The notes under the pieces: generated by a model
The model's database searches: none
What the model was told of the DNA's origin: nothing
Seen by the model: only the letters and a program-made list of their open reading frames with translations
Translations under genes and position numbers: made by a program
Source: Bathymodiolus brooksi
Lineage: Eukaryota; Mollusca; Bivalvia; Mytilida; Modiolidae
Direction of reading: 5' to 3'
DNA length: 64,000 nucleotides
Assembly (NCBI GenBank): GCA_963680875.1
Contig: OY804584.1
Location: forward strand, 93,122,031 to 93,186,030
Part shown: piece after piece, positions 11,213 through 22,600 of the stretch
Layout: each line of letters opens with the position of its first letter
How positions within the stretch are numbered: position 1 is the first letter of the stretch

Positions 11213-11600
11213 TCAATCAAAAGGATGGCGTAATGGTTAGCGTGCTCGCCTCGAGTGCGACAGAGAGTGGGTTCGAGCCCCAGTCGTGTCAAACCAAGGA
11301 CTATAAAATTGGTATTTGTTGCTTCAACGCTAAGCACGCAGCATTACAGAGAAAGAGCAAAGATTGGTTGGCTCGGAATCAGAATAATGTATCCGAATGG
11401 AGTGACATTTCTACCCGCGGACTGTTGTTTCAGTGAGCTAGCGCTATAAAAATTCAACTCAGCGTGTTGGTCTAGAACAAAGCGGACCTCATCATCATCT
11501 CATTGATAATTAGCTTGTTCTCGCCATAATATAGCTGAAAAATTGCTGAATTGGCATTAAACAACAGTCACTCACTCACTCAATCAATCAATCAATCAAA
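11213..11600 (+). mobile_element. tRNA-derived SINE, type 1, near full length
   Basis: The head (GGCGTAATGGTTAGCGTGCT and GGTTCGAGCCCC) is followed by the shared body ACTATAAAATTGGTATTTG, a GGACTGTTGTTTCAGTGAGC segment, then a 3' core (AATATAGCTGAAAAATTGCTG, TGGCATTAAAC) and a tail of CACT and AATC repeats. It is the best copy of this family in the window and lies within the block that is inverted in unit B. Confidence 0.78.
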
Positions 11601-11839
11601 AGTAGATACTGAAAGAAGAGGATAATTTTAATTCTCGAAAATTTCATCTAGCCAAATATTTGACTTTTTTTACCTTTTACACTTTCATCACCTCTTTAAA
11701 GTAAATGATTCACAACGCATTTTCCTTTAAAAAATAGTGGCAACGTTACAAGTTTATAGTATTGGGTATTTTGTCAAGCACGAAACGAAAGGTAAAAAGT
11801 GCTACACATAAAATGAAGTCATACAAATATTGGAGTTCC

Positions 11840-12135
11840 TTATCGATAACATATATTTGTCGAGTTCGAATGGCACATTTTTCAACAAATCATAGCTAGG
11901 CATCCCTATGGGAACTAACTATGCCCCTCTCCAACTTTTTATATACTCCTATGAGTCTGAGGTTATTCAAAAACTTATCAAAGACAACAAAAGTGGAGAG
12001 GCTTAAGCCTCTAATCTCACTCCCAGGTATATTGATGATGTTCTGCCAATTAATAATACGAACTTTGCTAACTGGATTCCATTAATAGGGATTTCTCGAT
12101 AACTGACGAACGAACGTATCTTCCCGTAACATACC
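11840..12135 (+). pseudogene. Penelope-like RT palm fragment
   Basis: The translation contains GIPMGTNYAP, FIYSYESEVIQKLIKDNK and the catalytic motif PRYIDDVLPINN (YIDD). These are the RT palm motifs of the family whose thumb region lies at 21790-22181. One in-frame stop and a small deletion break it. The same piece is found inverted in unit B at about 38400-38690. Confidence 0.7.
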
Positions 12136-12670
12136 AAAATAATGTTAATTTACGCAAAGATCTTTTGAGGGAGACCTTATTGCAACATTTGTCTTCAATT
12201 GTTCATTGAGTGTAAGTGATTAGATATATATTTTTTTCATGTCGGTGTTTAAAATAGTTGAAAATTAATATCACTGGCCAAAATAATCTGACTAAGGAAA
12301 ATCAAGCAGTATAATAGTTATGTAAAACTGGATATTGAATGGAACATTTCTGATTTCATATGTAAAGAAAAATAAATGATTCCATTCTCACAAAACTTGT
12401 CTTATCGGCGACGTCGCCAGACCATCGACCGATTGTCGTGCAAAAATCGTGCGATTTTCGCTTTCTATTGTTTTTTTATTTTATTAAATAAGAGGAATGC
12501 CTCAGAAAAATCTACTGTATACTAGACTAACCCCGTCACTTTTTATTGAAGTACCTGAACTACGCCAGGAGGGGTCATTTATATGTGTGTTAGGGTTATC
12601 GAATTTACATATTTCTACGATTTTTCTATTGAATGCTGGAACTGTTCCGACAGTGTGATCTATATTTTTT

Positions 12671-13411
12671 CATTTTATTATAGGTTATGAAAAAACCCAG
12701 CTGAGTTGCAATTGCTGGAAAAAAACTATGGTTGTGATCCGTCTTCCGTAATTAAAGTCGTCAAAATGAAAAACAACCGAATTGTTAACAAATGGTAACT
12801 TGTTTCAACCCTCATTTAAAATATACCTTGAAATTCTTTAAAACTTATACATCACGTTCACGATCTTTTATTACAACACTTTCACTCAAACGTACACTAT
12901 TTCTGTTTTCACACGTTGCGGTTTGGGGTTGCTATTGTGCATGCGAAATATTAATTGTAAACCCCATTGACTGGCTATATGCTGCCTGTCTAGAATATTT
13001 TATTTTTTTCTCGATCGACAGTTCAGAAGCTAGAAAACAATATGATGAATTGTCTGTCAATCATGCAAACAATAACTTATGCACATGACAGTACACATTT
13101 TCAAGGCACCGGATGGATAGTTCCATTTGATTCAAGAGAATGGAACTGATATAAGTTAAAAGTTTAATTTGGGCGTAAAAGGGAAGCTTTCTATAATGTA
13201 TGAAAATGTGATGTGAATTTTAGGGATCCTCAGATTCAAATTCATTCATCTACTTTTCTATACCTCTATACATATGTATATTTCAAATGATAGTAATGTT
13301 ATTTTAAAATATTTCCACTTTGCTTTACTTGTCGTTTTCTTTTAAGAGCCCCAGTTTTATACTGCTCATGCCCAGCAACGGACCACCTTCGTCAATTGTT
13401 TTAGTTCATCG
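12671..13411 (+). repeat. Local tandem duplicate, copy 1 (A only)
   Basis: This ~740-bp block starts with TTTTATTATAGGTTATGAAA and ends GTCAATTGTTTTAG. It is repeated with divergence at 13424-14246. Unit B has only one copy (about 39745-40537), which resembles copy 2 more closely, including a segment around TTCTAGTTAAAG that copy 1 lacks. Confidence 0.75.
13022..13149 (+). pseudogene. Frameshifted copy of candidate terminal exon
   Basis: It corresponds to the open exon at 40144-40273 in unit B. The acceptor TTTTTTTCTCGATCGACAG is kept, but two bases are missing after GATGAA, which shifts the frame. The final EWN and stop are still present in the original frame. Confidence 0.35.
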
Positions 13412-13423
13412 ATATATTATTTT

Positions 13424-14246
13424 CATTTTATTATAAGTTATTAAAAAAACCAGCTGAGTTGCAATTGTTAAAAAAAATATGGTTGTGATCAGTCTTCCAT
13501 AATTAAAATCGTCAAAATGAAATACAACCGAATTGATATCAAATGGTGACTTGTTTCAACTTCATTTAAAATATTCTTTGAAATTCTTTTAAACTTGTAC
13601 CTCACGTTCACGATCTTTTATTACAACACTATTTCACTCAAGTGTGCATTTTTTTTCTTGTTCTAGTTAAAGAACTTTTTCAAACAGAATCATACAGTTT
13701 ACATGTAATGCATTTAATACGCATTTAAACCACAAAAGAATATTTCTGTTTTCCACACCTTGTGGTGTGGGGGTCGCTATTGTGCATGCAAAATATTAAT
13801 TGCAAACCCCATTGACTGCTACATGCTGCCTGTCTAGAATATTTTAATTTTTCTCGATCGACAGTTCAGGAGCTAGAAAACAATATGATGTCTGTCAATC
13901 ATGCAAACAATAACTTATGCACATGACAGAATGCATTTTCAAGGCACCGGATGGATAGTTCCCTTTGATTTAAGAGAATGGAACTGATAGAAGTTAGAAG
14001 TTTAATTTGGGCGCAAAGGGGAATTTATGAAAATGTGATGTGAATTTTAGGGATCCGCAGATTCAAATCCACTCATCTACTTTTCTACACTTTTATACAT
14101 ATTATAGATATGTATATTTCAAATGATAGTAATGTTGTTCTAAAATATTTCCACTTTATTTTACTTGTCGTTTTCTTTTAAGAGCCCGAGTTTTATACTG
14201 TTCATGCTCAACAACGCACCACCTTCGTCAATTAATTTAGCTCATC
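13424..14246 (+). repeat. Local tandem duplicate, copy 2
   Basis: This is the second copy of the block at 12671-13411. It contains its own version of the candidate terminal exon (13865-13987) with a seven-base deletion that shifts the frame. Confidence 0.75.
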
Positions 14247-14290
14247 GAGGATCATGAGATTCACTAAAATAAATAACACGGTCCGTGCAA

Positions 14291-14330
14291 TATTTATTTA
14301 TTTGTTTATTTATTTATTTATTTATTTAGT
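14291..14330 (+). repeat. (TATT)n microsatellite
   Basis: A run of about ten TTTA-type units with one interruption. The equivalent run in unit B (about 40579-40600) is roughly half as long. Confidence 0.85.
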
Positions 14331-14667
14331 TATGCTTTGGTGTCAGTGTTTCAACTGTTGACAATATTTTAAATTCAACATGGGTAGACTTACAGAAAGT
14401 GTGTAATCATAAAATGCAGTGGCCAACCATCCCAGTCTGGTGGCAAAAGAAAGGGGATTGTTCTGATATGCCTAACGTTGTGTATGCAATTGACGGAACT
14501 TCACATGAGATACAAATTCCATCCAATGAGCCCCAACAAAAAACATACCTTCAGCAAACCAATTCTTTTCTTTGATTGATATGAAAAGAAAGTTTATAAA
14601 CAGTGATAATCATAAATTCCATCAATATCAATAAAACAATTACCTTTCATTTTAACTGAACTTGAGC

Positions 14668-14895
14668 GTCGTGGTCGTATGGTAGTTGACTTTACAACTA
14701 CCTGTGCAATCGTTGACTATCACCACTTAAGTTGTGAGTTTGAATCCCATTCATGGCGAGGTGTACTCGATAAAACATTATGTGATAAAGTTTGTCAGTG
14801 ACTTGAGACAGGTCTGTGGATTTCTCTGGGTACTCCAATTTCCGCCACAAAAGTAGTAACTGAAATATTTTTGAAAGTGGTGTTAAACAACTAAC
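14668..14895 (+). mobile_element. tRNA-derived SINE, type 2
   Basis: The head GTGGTCGTATGGTAGTTGAC, a degenerate box GTTTGAATCCC, the middle TGTGATAAAGTTTGTCAGTG and the core AACTGAAATATTTTTGAAAG then GGTGTTAAACAAC appear in that order. Unit B carries the same insertion at about 40934-41165, so it predates the duplication. Confidence 0.7.
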
Positions 14896-15162
14896 CTCCA
14901 ATGGACAAATGATGGATCAAAAGTTTGTGTATGTAGTGCATAACATAAAACACATTTGGGTCATAATGTGGCATATCTTTACAAGTACCAATAATACTAA
15001 AACAATATTGTTTCCCACACAATTATGGGAACTGCTACACACATATCATGTCATTAAACAATGTACTGAAAAAGAAACAACTTCACTTTCAAATTTTTTA
15101 TTAACCATTAAATTAAGTTATCTCCATGATCCCAAAATTATGTTTCAGTGTTTATTGCATCT

Positions 15163-15690
15163 TATCGCATATTTATAAGTAATAACGTCAATTTTGCCAA
15201 TACGTAAACACCGGAAGTGCCACAGCAATATCTGCCATCGGGGCAAAACTCTGATAACACGATATCAAGCCTCTCGTGAGCCCCATGACGTCACTTCGCC
15301 CAACTGTTAATTGTCATTTGGAAAATGTGGACGTTCAGCGAGGAAAGATTTGCTGGCGTTTCGGAAGCAGAACCCTCAACCGATATCGATCATTCATATC
15401 CATAAGTTTGGTGTCTGTGTTGGAAGTTAATTTTGCTCTTTTTAATTCAATGTTGAAATATGTGATAAATAGATTAATGCATGCCTTTTTCCATATCAGG
15501 ACTGTTATCATTGCTTGACCGATATCGACCCTCGGGCTAAAGCCCTCTGGCCGATATCGGTCTCTCGGGATGATAATAGTCCTGATATGGAAAAGGGCAT
15601 GAATTAATCTATCAATTATCACATATTTATAAGTAATAACGTAAACACCTGAAGTATTACAGCGGTATCTGCCATCGGGGCAAAACTTAA
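15163..15690. mobile_element. Foldback element with flanking direct repeats
   Basis: A hairpin at about 15455-15622 pairs ATGCCTTTTTCCATATCAGG with its complement and has CCGATATCG motifs around a GGGCTAAAGCCC core. It sits between two direct repeats that contain ATTTATAAGTAATAACGT and TCTGCCATCGGGGCAAAACT (15163-15252 and 15619-15690). Unit B has the same structure at about 41430-41960. Confidence 0.6.
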
Positions 15691-15699
15691 CCCGAATAA

Positions 15700-16220
15700 T
15701 CCAGTCGTTATATTACGCTCCCGCTGGTCGCTACATTAACGCCTGAATGCATTCATTGAAAAAATCCGTCAAACCGGAAATAGTAAATCGCTATGACTTA
15801 TGAGTATTACGACATAAAATAGGAGGAGCTAAAGTGTTTGTAAATAATGTCCAATGGAGCGATCAGATGATATAATGCTGTATGCAATACATATATCCGG
15901 ATAAATACAACCAAACATGATATAAAACTTAAATGAATAATTATTATTTTTTTAAACATTAAAAATATTGATTTTTATTTCAAAGTTGGAAAGTAAATAA
16001 AAGCTTGAATTGAATTCACTCATATAATGATTTTTTAATTTCATTTAAAATAAAGATTTAGAAAAAAAAAAATTTATGATACCGATTAAAATTGTTTGTC
16101 ATGCATTAGCTGTCAGTTGTAATATACACGATGCAACCAACATACAGGAAGAGATCCTACTGTGAAGTCATCTATTTTGAGATGCCATGCAATGAAAATA
16201 ACAACCTGACCATATTTTTA
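15700..16220. other. AT-rich spacer, nothing recognised
   Basis: No coding frame or clear repeat boundary was found. It contains A/T runs and an AATAAAAGCTTGAATTGAAT segment. The stretch is shared with unit B at about 41970-42500. Confidence 0.5.
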
Positions 16221-16224
16221 CATA

Positions 16225-16400
16225 GTAAGAAGATAAGATATGATAAGATAAGATAAGATAAGTTTTATTTATAGTCGGCATATTTAAGTAACAATACAAC
16301 ACAAGCCCTAGTGGGCTTTTGACCGACTTAGAATACGAATTAGATAAGAAATTAAAATTTATAGGAGGCAAGGATTTATATAATTAACACATTAAGTCAC
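16225..16400 (-). mobile_element. Non-LTR element 3' tail ending in (CTTAT)n
   Basis: On the minus strand, sequence containing AGCCCACTAGGGCTTGTG is followed by ATAAATAAAACTTATCTTAT and a pentanucleotide run. This looks like the 3' end of a LINE, with a poly-A-signal-like AAATAAAA before the microsatellite. The pentamer count differs between A and B (42503-42640). Confidence 0.5.
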
Positions 16401-16719
16401 ATTTATTTAGGCTAACGTGGGTCAGTTATCAATTAAAAAGACAAAAATGGTTTAAAAAAATCAGTCTAATAAGTTTTTACCTAAATAACGATATTGTGAT
16501 GGGTATTTCTTAATACATTGATTTAAAAATCATTTTAATTTATGAAATAATCAACTTTCTGTTTACCCATTTATTTTCAATAAAATTTCTTTATTATTTC
16601 ATCCCATTTTCCTTAATTTAACTTGTGCATATCCATATTTATACAATCTTATGTTAACGGCAAGTTACGTGTGTCGACCCTATTATCCACAATAAATTCA
16701 GGAGTGACCTCACTGAGTG

Positions 16720-17700
16720 GTACCCACTCCCCTCCCCCCCCGCTTGCAATACCATGATGTTACAAGTTACACCCCCCCACCTTTTCATGAAAGTATAAGT
16801 TGAATTATCTCCCCTTTTAAATTTTGGACAGCAACCATATTCCTTCATGCACATCTGCAGGTAGTGTACTACAACTGTGTAAAGTTTCACAAAACTCCAA
16901 TAAGCCGTTTAGGAGGAGTTGCGCTTACAAGGTACACGACCCTCCTTTTCGTGAAAGTATAAGTTGAATTATCTCCCCTTCTAAATTTTAGACAGCAACG
17001 GTATTCCTTCATGCACATCTGCAGGTTGTGTACTACAACTGTGTAAAGTTTCATAAAAATTCAATAAGCAGATTAGTAGGAGATGCGCTTACAAGGTACA
17101 TGCTTCCCCTTTTTGTGAAAGTATAAGTTGAATTATCTCCCCTTTTGAATTTTGGACAGCAACCATATTCCTTCATGCACATCTGCAGGTAGAGTACTAC
17201 AACTGTGTAAAGTTTCACAAAACTCCAATAAGCCGTTTAGGAGGAGTTGCGCTTACAAGGTACACGACCCCCCTTTTCGTGAAAGTATAAGTTGAATTAT
17301 CTCCCCTTCTAAATTTTAGACAGCAACGGTATTCCTTCATGCACATCTGCAGGTTGTGTATTACAGCTGTGTAAAGTTTCATAAAAATTCAATAAGCAGT
17401 TTAGTAGGAGTTGCGCTTACAAGGTACATCCCCTTTTCGTGAAAGTATAAGTTGAATTAACTACCCTTTTAAATTTTGGACAGCAACCATATTCCTTCAT
17501 GCACATCTGCAGGTAGTGTACTACAAATGTGTAAAGTTTCATAACAATCCAATAAGCGGCTTAGGAGGAGTTGCGCTTACAAGATACATGGACGGACGAA
17601 TGGACGGACGGACGGACGGACAGGGTGATTCCTATATACCCCCCAATCTTTGTTTGTGGGGGGTAAAATAATAAAGAAATTTTATTGAAAATAAATAAGT
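16720..17700 (+). mobile_element. pearl/Helentron-like element with core tandem repeats
   Basis: Five core repeats of about 165 bp span 16775-17588. Each starts near GTGAAAGTATAAGTTGAATT and contains TTCCTTCATGCACATCTGCA. They are followed by a GGAC microsatellite (17590-17622) and a terminal hairpin TACCCCCCAATC / GTGGGGGGTA (17637-17667). This order of core repeats, tetranucleotide run and 3' hairpin matches the bivalve pearl family and related non-autonomous Helentrons. The name is by structure and memory of the family. The left end is not certain, and part of it is missing compared with unit B. Confidence 0.65.
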
Positions 17701-17791
17701 ACTCAGAAAGGGGGCAGTAATTCCGTGCCACGAGTGCCACGAGGCTGTATGAGAATAAAGATATACAATAATGCTAACAATAATCATAAAA

Positions 17792-18287
17792 TCACGGCTG
17801 GTAATCGGCACAAGCAGAACAGTTGGTTCTGCAAAGAAATTCGTGAGGATAACTTCCGGTTTTGGTGGAGGAGAGTTCACGAAGACGCTTCGCAAGGTAT
17901 GTACATGTCAAAAATTGAAATTTTCTTTTTTACTGCTCGAATATTGCAAAATCAGAGAATGCTATGCTGTGGCGAATGCTTTCACGATTAGAAACATGTA
18001 TAGTTTATTCTTGTATATGAAGTGTAACTCTCGCAAAATCAATCGTCCCACGAAAAACATGACGAAAATTGTGACACTCTTACATTTCTAAGTTGTTCTT
18101 GACAAAGATGCAAGTTAAATTTTCAATATTTTTTCATCATGGGAGTCTAAATGTAATCGGGGATAAATTCCGATTCGTCAGAAGTAAATTGAAGTCTAGA
18201 TAAATCTACAAACTGTCAATTTTCTCGTTTTCCTGCTTGAGGAGATCGGTTCTGATAGAGCACCTTGCGAATGCATGAGGAGATTTG
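17792..18287. repeat. 496-bp inverted repeat, left arm
   Basis: It matches the reverse complement of 23137-23632 at equal length with only scattered mismatches. The arm includes a candidate splice donor (CGCTTCGCAAG then GTATGTACATG at 17896). The frame before it is open for about 100 nt in two registers. No known product is recognised. Confidence 0.8.
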
Positions 18288-18415
18288 CTAGTTTTGGTAG
18301 GACACATGTAATCCACTGTATAATCACAAATTTTGCATGTCTGTCTGGTAATAAATTCACGAACTGATGCCCTTCTTCCCGTCGGGTTTTTAAAAGTATA
18401 AAAGTAATATTTCAT
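18206..18415 (-). CDS. Open frame, 69 aa, unknown, doubtful
   Basis: The minus-strand frame contains RRASVREFITRQTCKICDYT and then DYMCPTKTSK, with paired cysteines, and its C-terminal part (SPHAF, IRTDLLKQENEK) recurs in the other inverted arm at about 23140-23215. Unit B keeps the frame open at 44756-44965 with a few replacements. An acceptor-like TTTCTTTCTAG lies just upstream, but the frame has a stop between it and the ATG. Unrecognised; it may be an old exon or a mobile-element fragment. Confidence 0.2.
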   Translation of the reverse strand: MKYYFYTFKNPTGRRASVREFITRQTCKICDYTVDYMCPTKTSKSPHAFARCSIRTDLLKQENEKIDSL

Positions 18416-18429
18416 TGTTCATGGGCTGT

Positions 18430-19610
18430 CCACCTAGAAAGAAACATTTCATTTAAGGAATCAATTCATAATTGTAACTGCGGTTTCCCATGATTTAACT
18501 TGTCATTATTGATCATTTGTTGTTTGTGACAACTTCCATTGTGTATTGGATACACAAGATTAACTTCCCTTACATTGGAAAAAATTGAAAATGCACTAAG
18601 ATAATTTTATAATCAAGAATATTTAAACTTAATGTGAATCATATCTTTATAATTTCTAATACAAATGATACACTCTAAATTAAATATCATACAGTTGAGA
18701 ATAATATTAATTTGTGGTAAAGGAGTGGGTATGATAAGGGTAGATTTTGGCCCAATCTCAGAAACTGTTTATATAGATATAATATTAAACACAATCATTG
18801 AAAGGTAAGAATTTTTTTTTTTTTTATGATTTCAATTTGTCCTTTGTTGCTTTGCAACGTAAATGGAGGAGGGTCCAAATAATCATTGGAAATTCAAATA
18901 TGGTGGTTTTATTTTACATATCTTGCATAGTCTTTTCGACAAAATGTTATGTTCTGTGTATGTACACTCTAAAAATAATATTCCAATTCTTTCTGGTAGC
19001 ATATAGTATTCTTGTGTAGTTTTGTCACCCTAGCAACGGTTTGTAAACATTAAATTAGCCTATATTATTGCAATTAATGGTTGAATTTTGACAACTACGA
19101 TCTTTTGACTTGATATTTGATTAAGCGGTACATTTTTGTCAAGCTATACACACTACAAATGTCATTTCATATTTCAAAAATACATTTTGATATTTGTATT
19201 CATAGTTATGCCTCGTCCATAGCAACATGTTTCCCTATGCACAGTATGTTCCTGTAGATCTTCATGGACCTTTTATTTAATCAAGAAAACAAATTCTACA
19301 ACAGCACCTTAGCAGATCTAGAGACATCTTATCATTTACTAACCAGTATATATTATAAGAATTCCTTAAACCTTACAATGTCCCTAGTAACCAAATATTA
19401 TCCCTAGCAACCGCAGAAACTCGTCAATGCTGAGCTCTGTAAATTGCATTTTAATAATCTTTTTATAACCGAATGTTGATCTTTTTATTTTTTAAATCAT
19501 GAGAGGAAATTATTCTCAGTAATTAGAATGTCAAAGGAACCAAGTCAACTGCATAACATGGTAAAGCAGTGCTACAGCGGCAAGAGAGGATGTAATCCAT
19601 GTTGAATAAT
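18430..19610. other. Non-coding spacer with repeated CCTAGCAAC motifs
   Basis: No gene was recognised. The stretch has GTTGCTTTGCAAC at 18846-18858 and four CCTAGCAAC-like sites at about 19028, 19216, 19382 and 19402, which resemble RFX X-box half-sites. The equivalent first site in unit B is a perfect palindrome (GTTGCTTAGCAAC at 45395-45407). Confidence 0.35.
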
Positions 19611-19612
19611 TA

Positions 19613-20107
19613 AGAAATAAATCATGGAAGCCAGAATGTGTTGGGAGTTTTAACATGGATTGGCGGATATTATACGTTATTAGTCTCGAGATGTTATATA
19701 TCCCTTTAAAACGGGATATGTAACATCTAGAGACTGATAACATTTTTATCTGAATGTTCCAACATTAATAAGTATGTCCTTATTATAGGAAAAACATAAA
19801 TACGTGTATCTTTGGACAAAGATCACAGAGAGCGATTATTGATTTTCTGTCATCTTGTGAAATGTGTGTCGTCTGCTGTGCACAATATAAATGGACAGCA
19901 CATAGGTGAGAGCGATTATTGATTTTCTGTCACCGCACGGCTTCCCTGAAGTTTTAAAAGTACCCCTTTAGCCAATCAAAATTCTACTTGCAACGAGCAC
20001 ATCAGAGAATAGTATTTTATCCCGAGCCAGAAGCGAGGGATACAATTTAGTAATATCCTCCAATCTATGTTAAAACTCAAAACACATTCTGGCTTCCATG
20101 ATTTATT
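19613..20107. mobile_element. ~495-bp foldback element with ~58-bp inverted ends
   Basis: The left end contains AATAAATCATGGAAGCCAGA, ATGTGTTGGGAGTTTTAACA and GGCGGATATT. The right end (20050-20107) is its imperfect reverse complement. A second, nested hairpin at 19678-19741 pairs GTCTCGAGATGTTATAT with its complement. GAGCGATTATTGATTTTCTG occurs twice inside. There is no coding content. It is present at the same site in unit B (about 46162-46656). Confidence 0.6.
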
Positions 20108-20109
20108 TC

Positions 20110-20640
20110 GATTCTGATATGTCTAAGAGTACAACTACGGTGGTATACTTTGATTGGAAGACGGTAATTTATATTTACGTTATCTTCAAACTTTTCTTGT
20201 TGAGAATAGTAAAACGTGATAGATTATATAAATAGAATGCTTGGTAATACTGTATTATCGGTCATGGCCCATTAAAGTAAAATCATACCACTAAAATTCC
20301 AAGTAATACTACACATTTAGCACTGACTCATAAACGATAGACTATATCAATGACATTCTTAGTAAGGATAACAAAAGGACCATTGTAAGCAAAACACCGA
20401 ATATGTAAATCAAACCTGACATCCGTTTACTATGTTAAAACATGCACGTTATATCGTTATATGTACTGTATTAGATGAATTATGAATTATCAAATATATT
20501 GTTTGTTTTTCCATACTTTATTGAAATAAGTAAGAATAAAATATTGATCTCACGATGTTGTTATCGGCAGTCATGTGTGCTAAACAATTACGCCACCGCA
20601 GCGTTAATATTAAGTTTTATTAATTAACTTTGATTTATTA
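20110..20640. other. AT-rich spacer, nothing recognised
   Basis: No coding frame or repeat structure was found here. It aligns with unit B at an offset of about 26549. Confidence 0.5.
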
Positions 20641-20669
20641 GCCTTTATATGATCAAATCTGTCAATACA

Positions 20670-20973
20670 ATATAAAAACTTTCATTGTGCCAATACGGCA
20701 AAAACCAGTCCAATACGGATATTTTCCGTATTGGCCCAATTCCAGTCAGTCCAATAACAACTAGATCGGAATCCGCTAGACATTTCGACAATTTCAAGGA
20801 AAAATCCCGAGAGATATTGGACTGGTTAATTAATAAAGGTATCATTACATGATGTTTTTCATATTGGCCTAGTTAAAGGTCCTCGGTCTGCTGTATTGGC
20901 ATTCGGCTGCGCCTCAGGCCAATACAGCAGGCCTCGGACCTATAACTGGGCCAATATGAAAAACATCACGTAA
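20670..20973. repeat. Nested hairpins with CCAATACGG and GCCAATAC motifs
   Basis: A 130-bp hairpin at 20844-20973 pairs TTACATGATGTTTTTCATAT with its complement and contains GCTGTATTGGC twice in opposite senses around GGCTGCGCCTCAGGCC. A smaller one to the left pairs CCAATACGGA with TCCGTATTGG (about 20709-20735). It looks like a foldback transposon remnant and is also in unit B at about 47219-47522. Confidence 0.6.
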
Positions 20974-21389
20974 TAATACTATAATACTTACGTTAATACA
21001 ATTATTCATCGGGAATTCACTTTGTGAAAGAGCCAAATAAAATATATTTGTTAAAGAAAATAAAATAATAAAAAGTAAAGGGACTACCGATGTGTTTGCA
21101 TGTCCAATGAATTAATTTCTAAGATAATCTGACGGACTAATTTTCTTTTTGGTTGCTTGTTTTGTTTTCTGTACTTTCTTGTGAATTGTGGGGATAATAT
21201 TAAAGTATACTTTAGTATAGTAACACATGAAATTCCACTGAGGGTTAGAAAAAAAAACACGTCGGACTCAATGCACAATCAGTAAATCACCTCCAAAATT
21301 TATTTAACGTCAAAACTGTTTCATGAAAACTGTTGAAGTTTTACTCCCGTAGCAAAACAACTACGATAACCAACTTTATTTTGGATGAA

Positions 21390-21471
21390 ATTAAAAGGTC
21401 GATTTCTATTTCTGTTTATTACGGATGAAAACGGTCAATAAAAAATGGCCGCTGACGAGAAATCGACCTTA
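21390..21471. repeat. Short hairpin
   Basis: AAGGTCGATTTCT at the left and AGAAATCGACCTT at the right enclose about 55 bases. It is present in unit B as well. Confidence 0.45.
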
Positions 21472-21789
21472 AAATTATTTTTTTATTGCAGATTTCATAC
21501 TCTCCACACTCGGGTACCAACACAAAAATTAAATGAGATATGTGTTTATGTATATTAAACATCATACTAAAATATGCCGTTGGTACCTGCTTGTGGTTAT
21601 ACTGAAAATTGACATTAAATACACATTTCTTGTTAGATTTCATATATTTTCACGAAACGATAGACTTTTCATTAACTAGTGTGACGTCATCGCACGTGCA
21701 AATATGGAAAATTGTTACCAAAATAGTAGTTGGGGTAAAGGTCTTATAAAATCAAGAAACAACGAAAGCTATACGTTTCATTTCAAATT

Positions 21790-22600
21790 TGTCTATTTTT
21801 TAGGCCAATTTCTGCCCTTATCATACCTACTCCTTTGACGACAGTGGTCAAATCAGTACTAAAATTTATGATAAACGGGACGACTTCAATTTTAAGATCA
21901 TAAATTTTCCAAATATGTGCAGCAAAATAACAGCTTCTCCTGCATATGGTGTTTACATCTCGCAATTGATTCGCTATGCAAGGGCCAGTAGCAATTATTC
22001 TGATTTCCTGAAACGTCATCTTCATCTGAGAAACAGGCTACTGGACCAGGGCTATAAAAAGATTCGCCTTATTCGATCTCTTAAAAAGTTTATATTCCGA
22101 TACCAAGATCTTGTCGAAATATATTCCGTCTCTGCAGAAAAGATTATAAACGATGGATTTTCATATAGTGAAAATGTATAAAGATAAGGTTTCAACAAAA
22201 ATGTCAAAAATATTTTTTTTATCAATGTGTGACGTAAAAGTGTTTTTGACATTTGGCGCTGATTTGACCACTGTTTTACCTGTTTTATTCAAGTATTGTT
22301 ATAAATACTGTTATGGTGACAGCCGGAATCTTTGAGCCGTAATGAAAGGGGGAGGTTTGGCGCTTTAAAATCTGATTCAACCCACCATTTCTTTAGAAAT
22401 GCCTGTACCAAGTCAGGGTCATTACGGTTTTCACAGTTTTCCGGTTGTTGACTGATTTTGTCTGTTTATATACTTATGAGTTTTGACTTTCCCTTTGTTA
22501 GATTGTTCGGAGTTCGGTAATTTTGTTATTACCCTTATTTTCTATTATGTAGTGTGTTATGTGTACACACTTGTAAATAAAAAAAGATCTCTGTTAGTAG
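21790..22600 (+). pseudogene. Penelope-like RT element, thumb region and 3' tail
   Basis: From about 21867 the translation reads KIYDKRDDFNFKIINF, followed by SPAYGVYISQLIRYARASSN, HLHLRNRLLDQGYKK and IFRYQDLVEIYSVSAEKI, ending at a stop at 22181. This is the conserved C-terminal part of a large RT family common in molluscs and cnidarians. The palm motifs are missing upstream. The 3' tail includes TGCCTGTACCAAGTCAGGGT and TGAGTTTTGACTTTCCCTTT. Unit B holds an equally open copy at 48347-49150. Penelope-like is my best family assignment. Confidence 0.65.

Noticed and set aside
16225..16262. GATAA repeats as a possible GATA-factor site cluster
   Set aside because: Better explained as the pentamer tail of a reverse-oriented non-LTR element.
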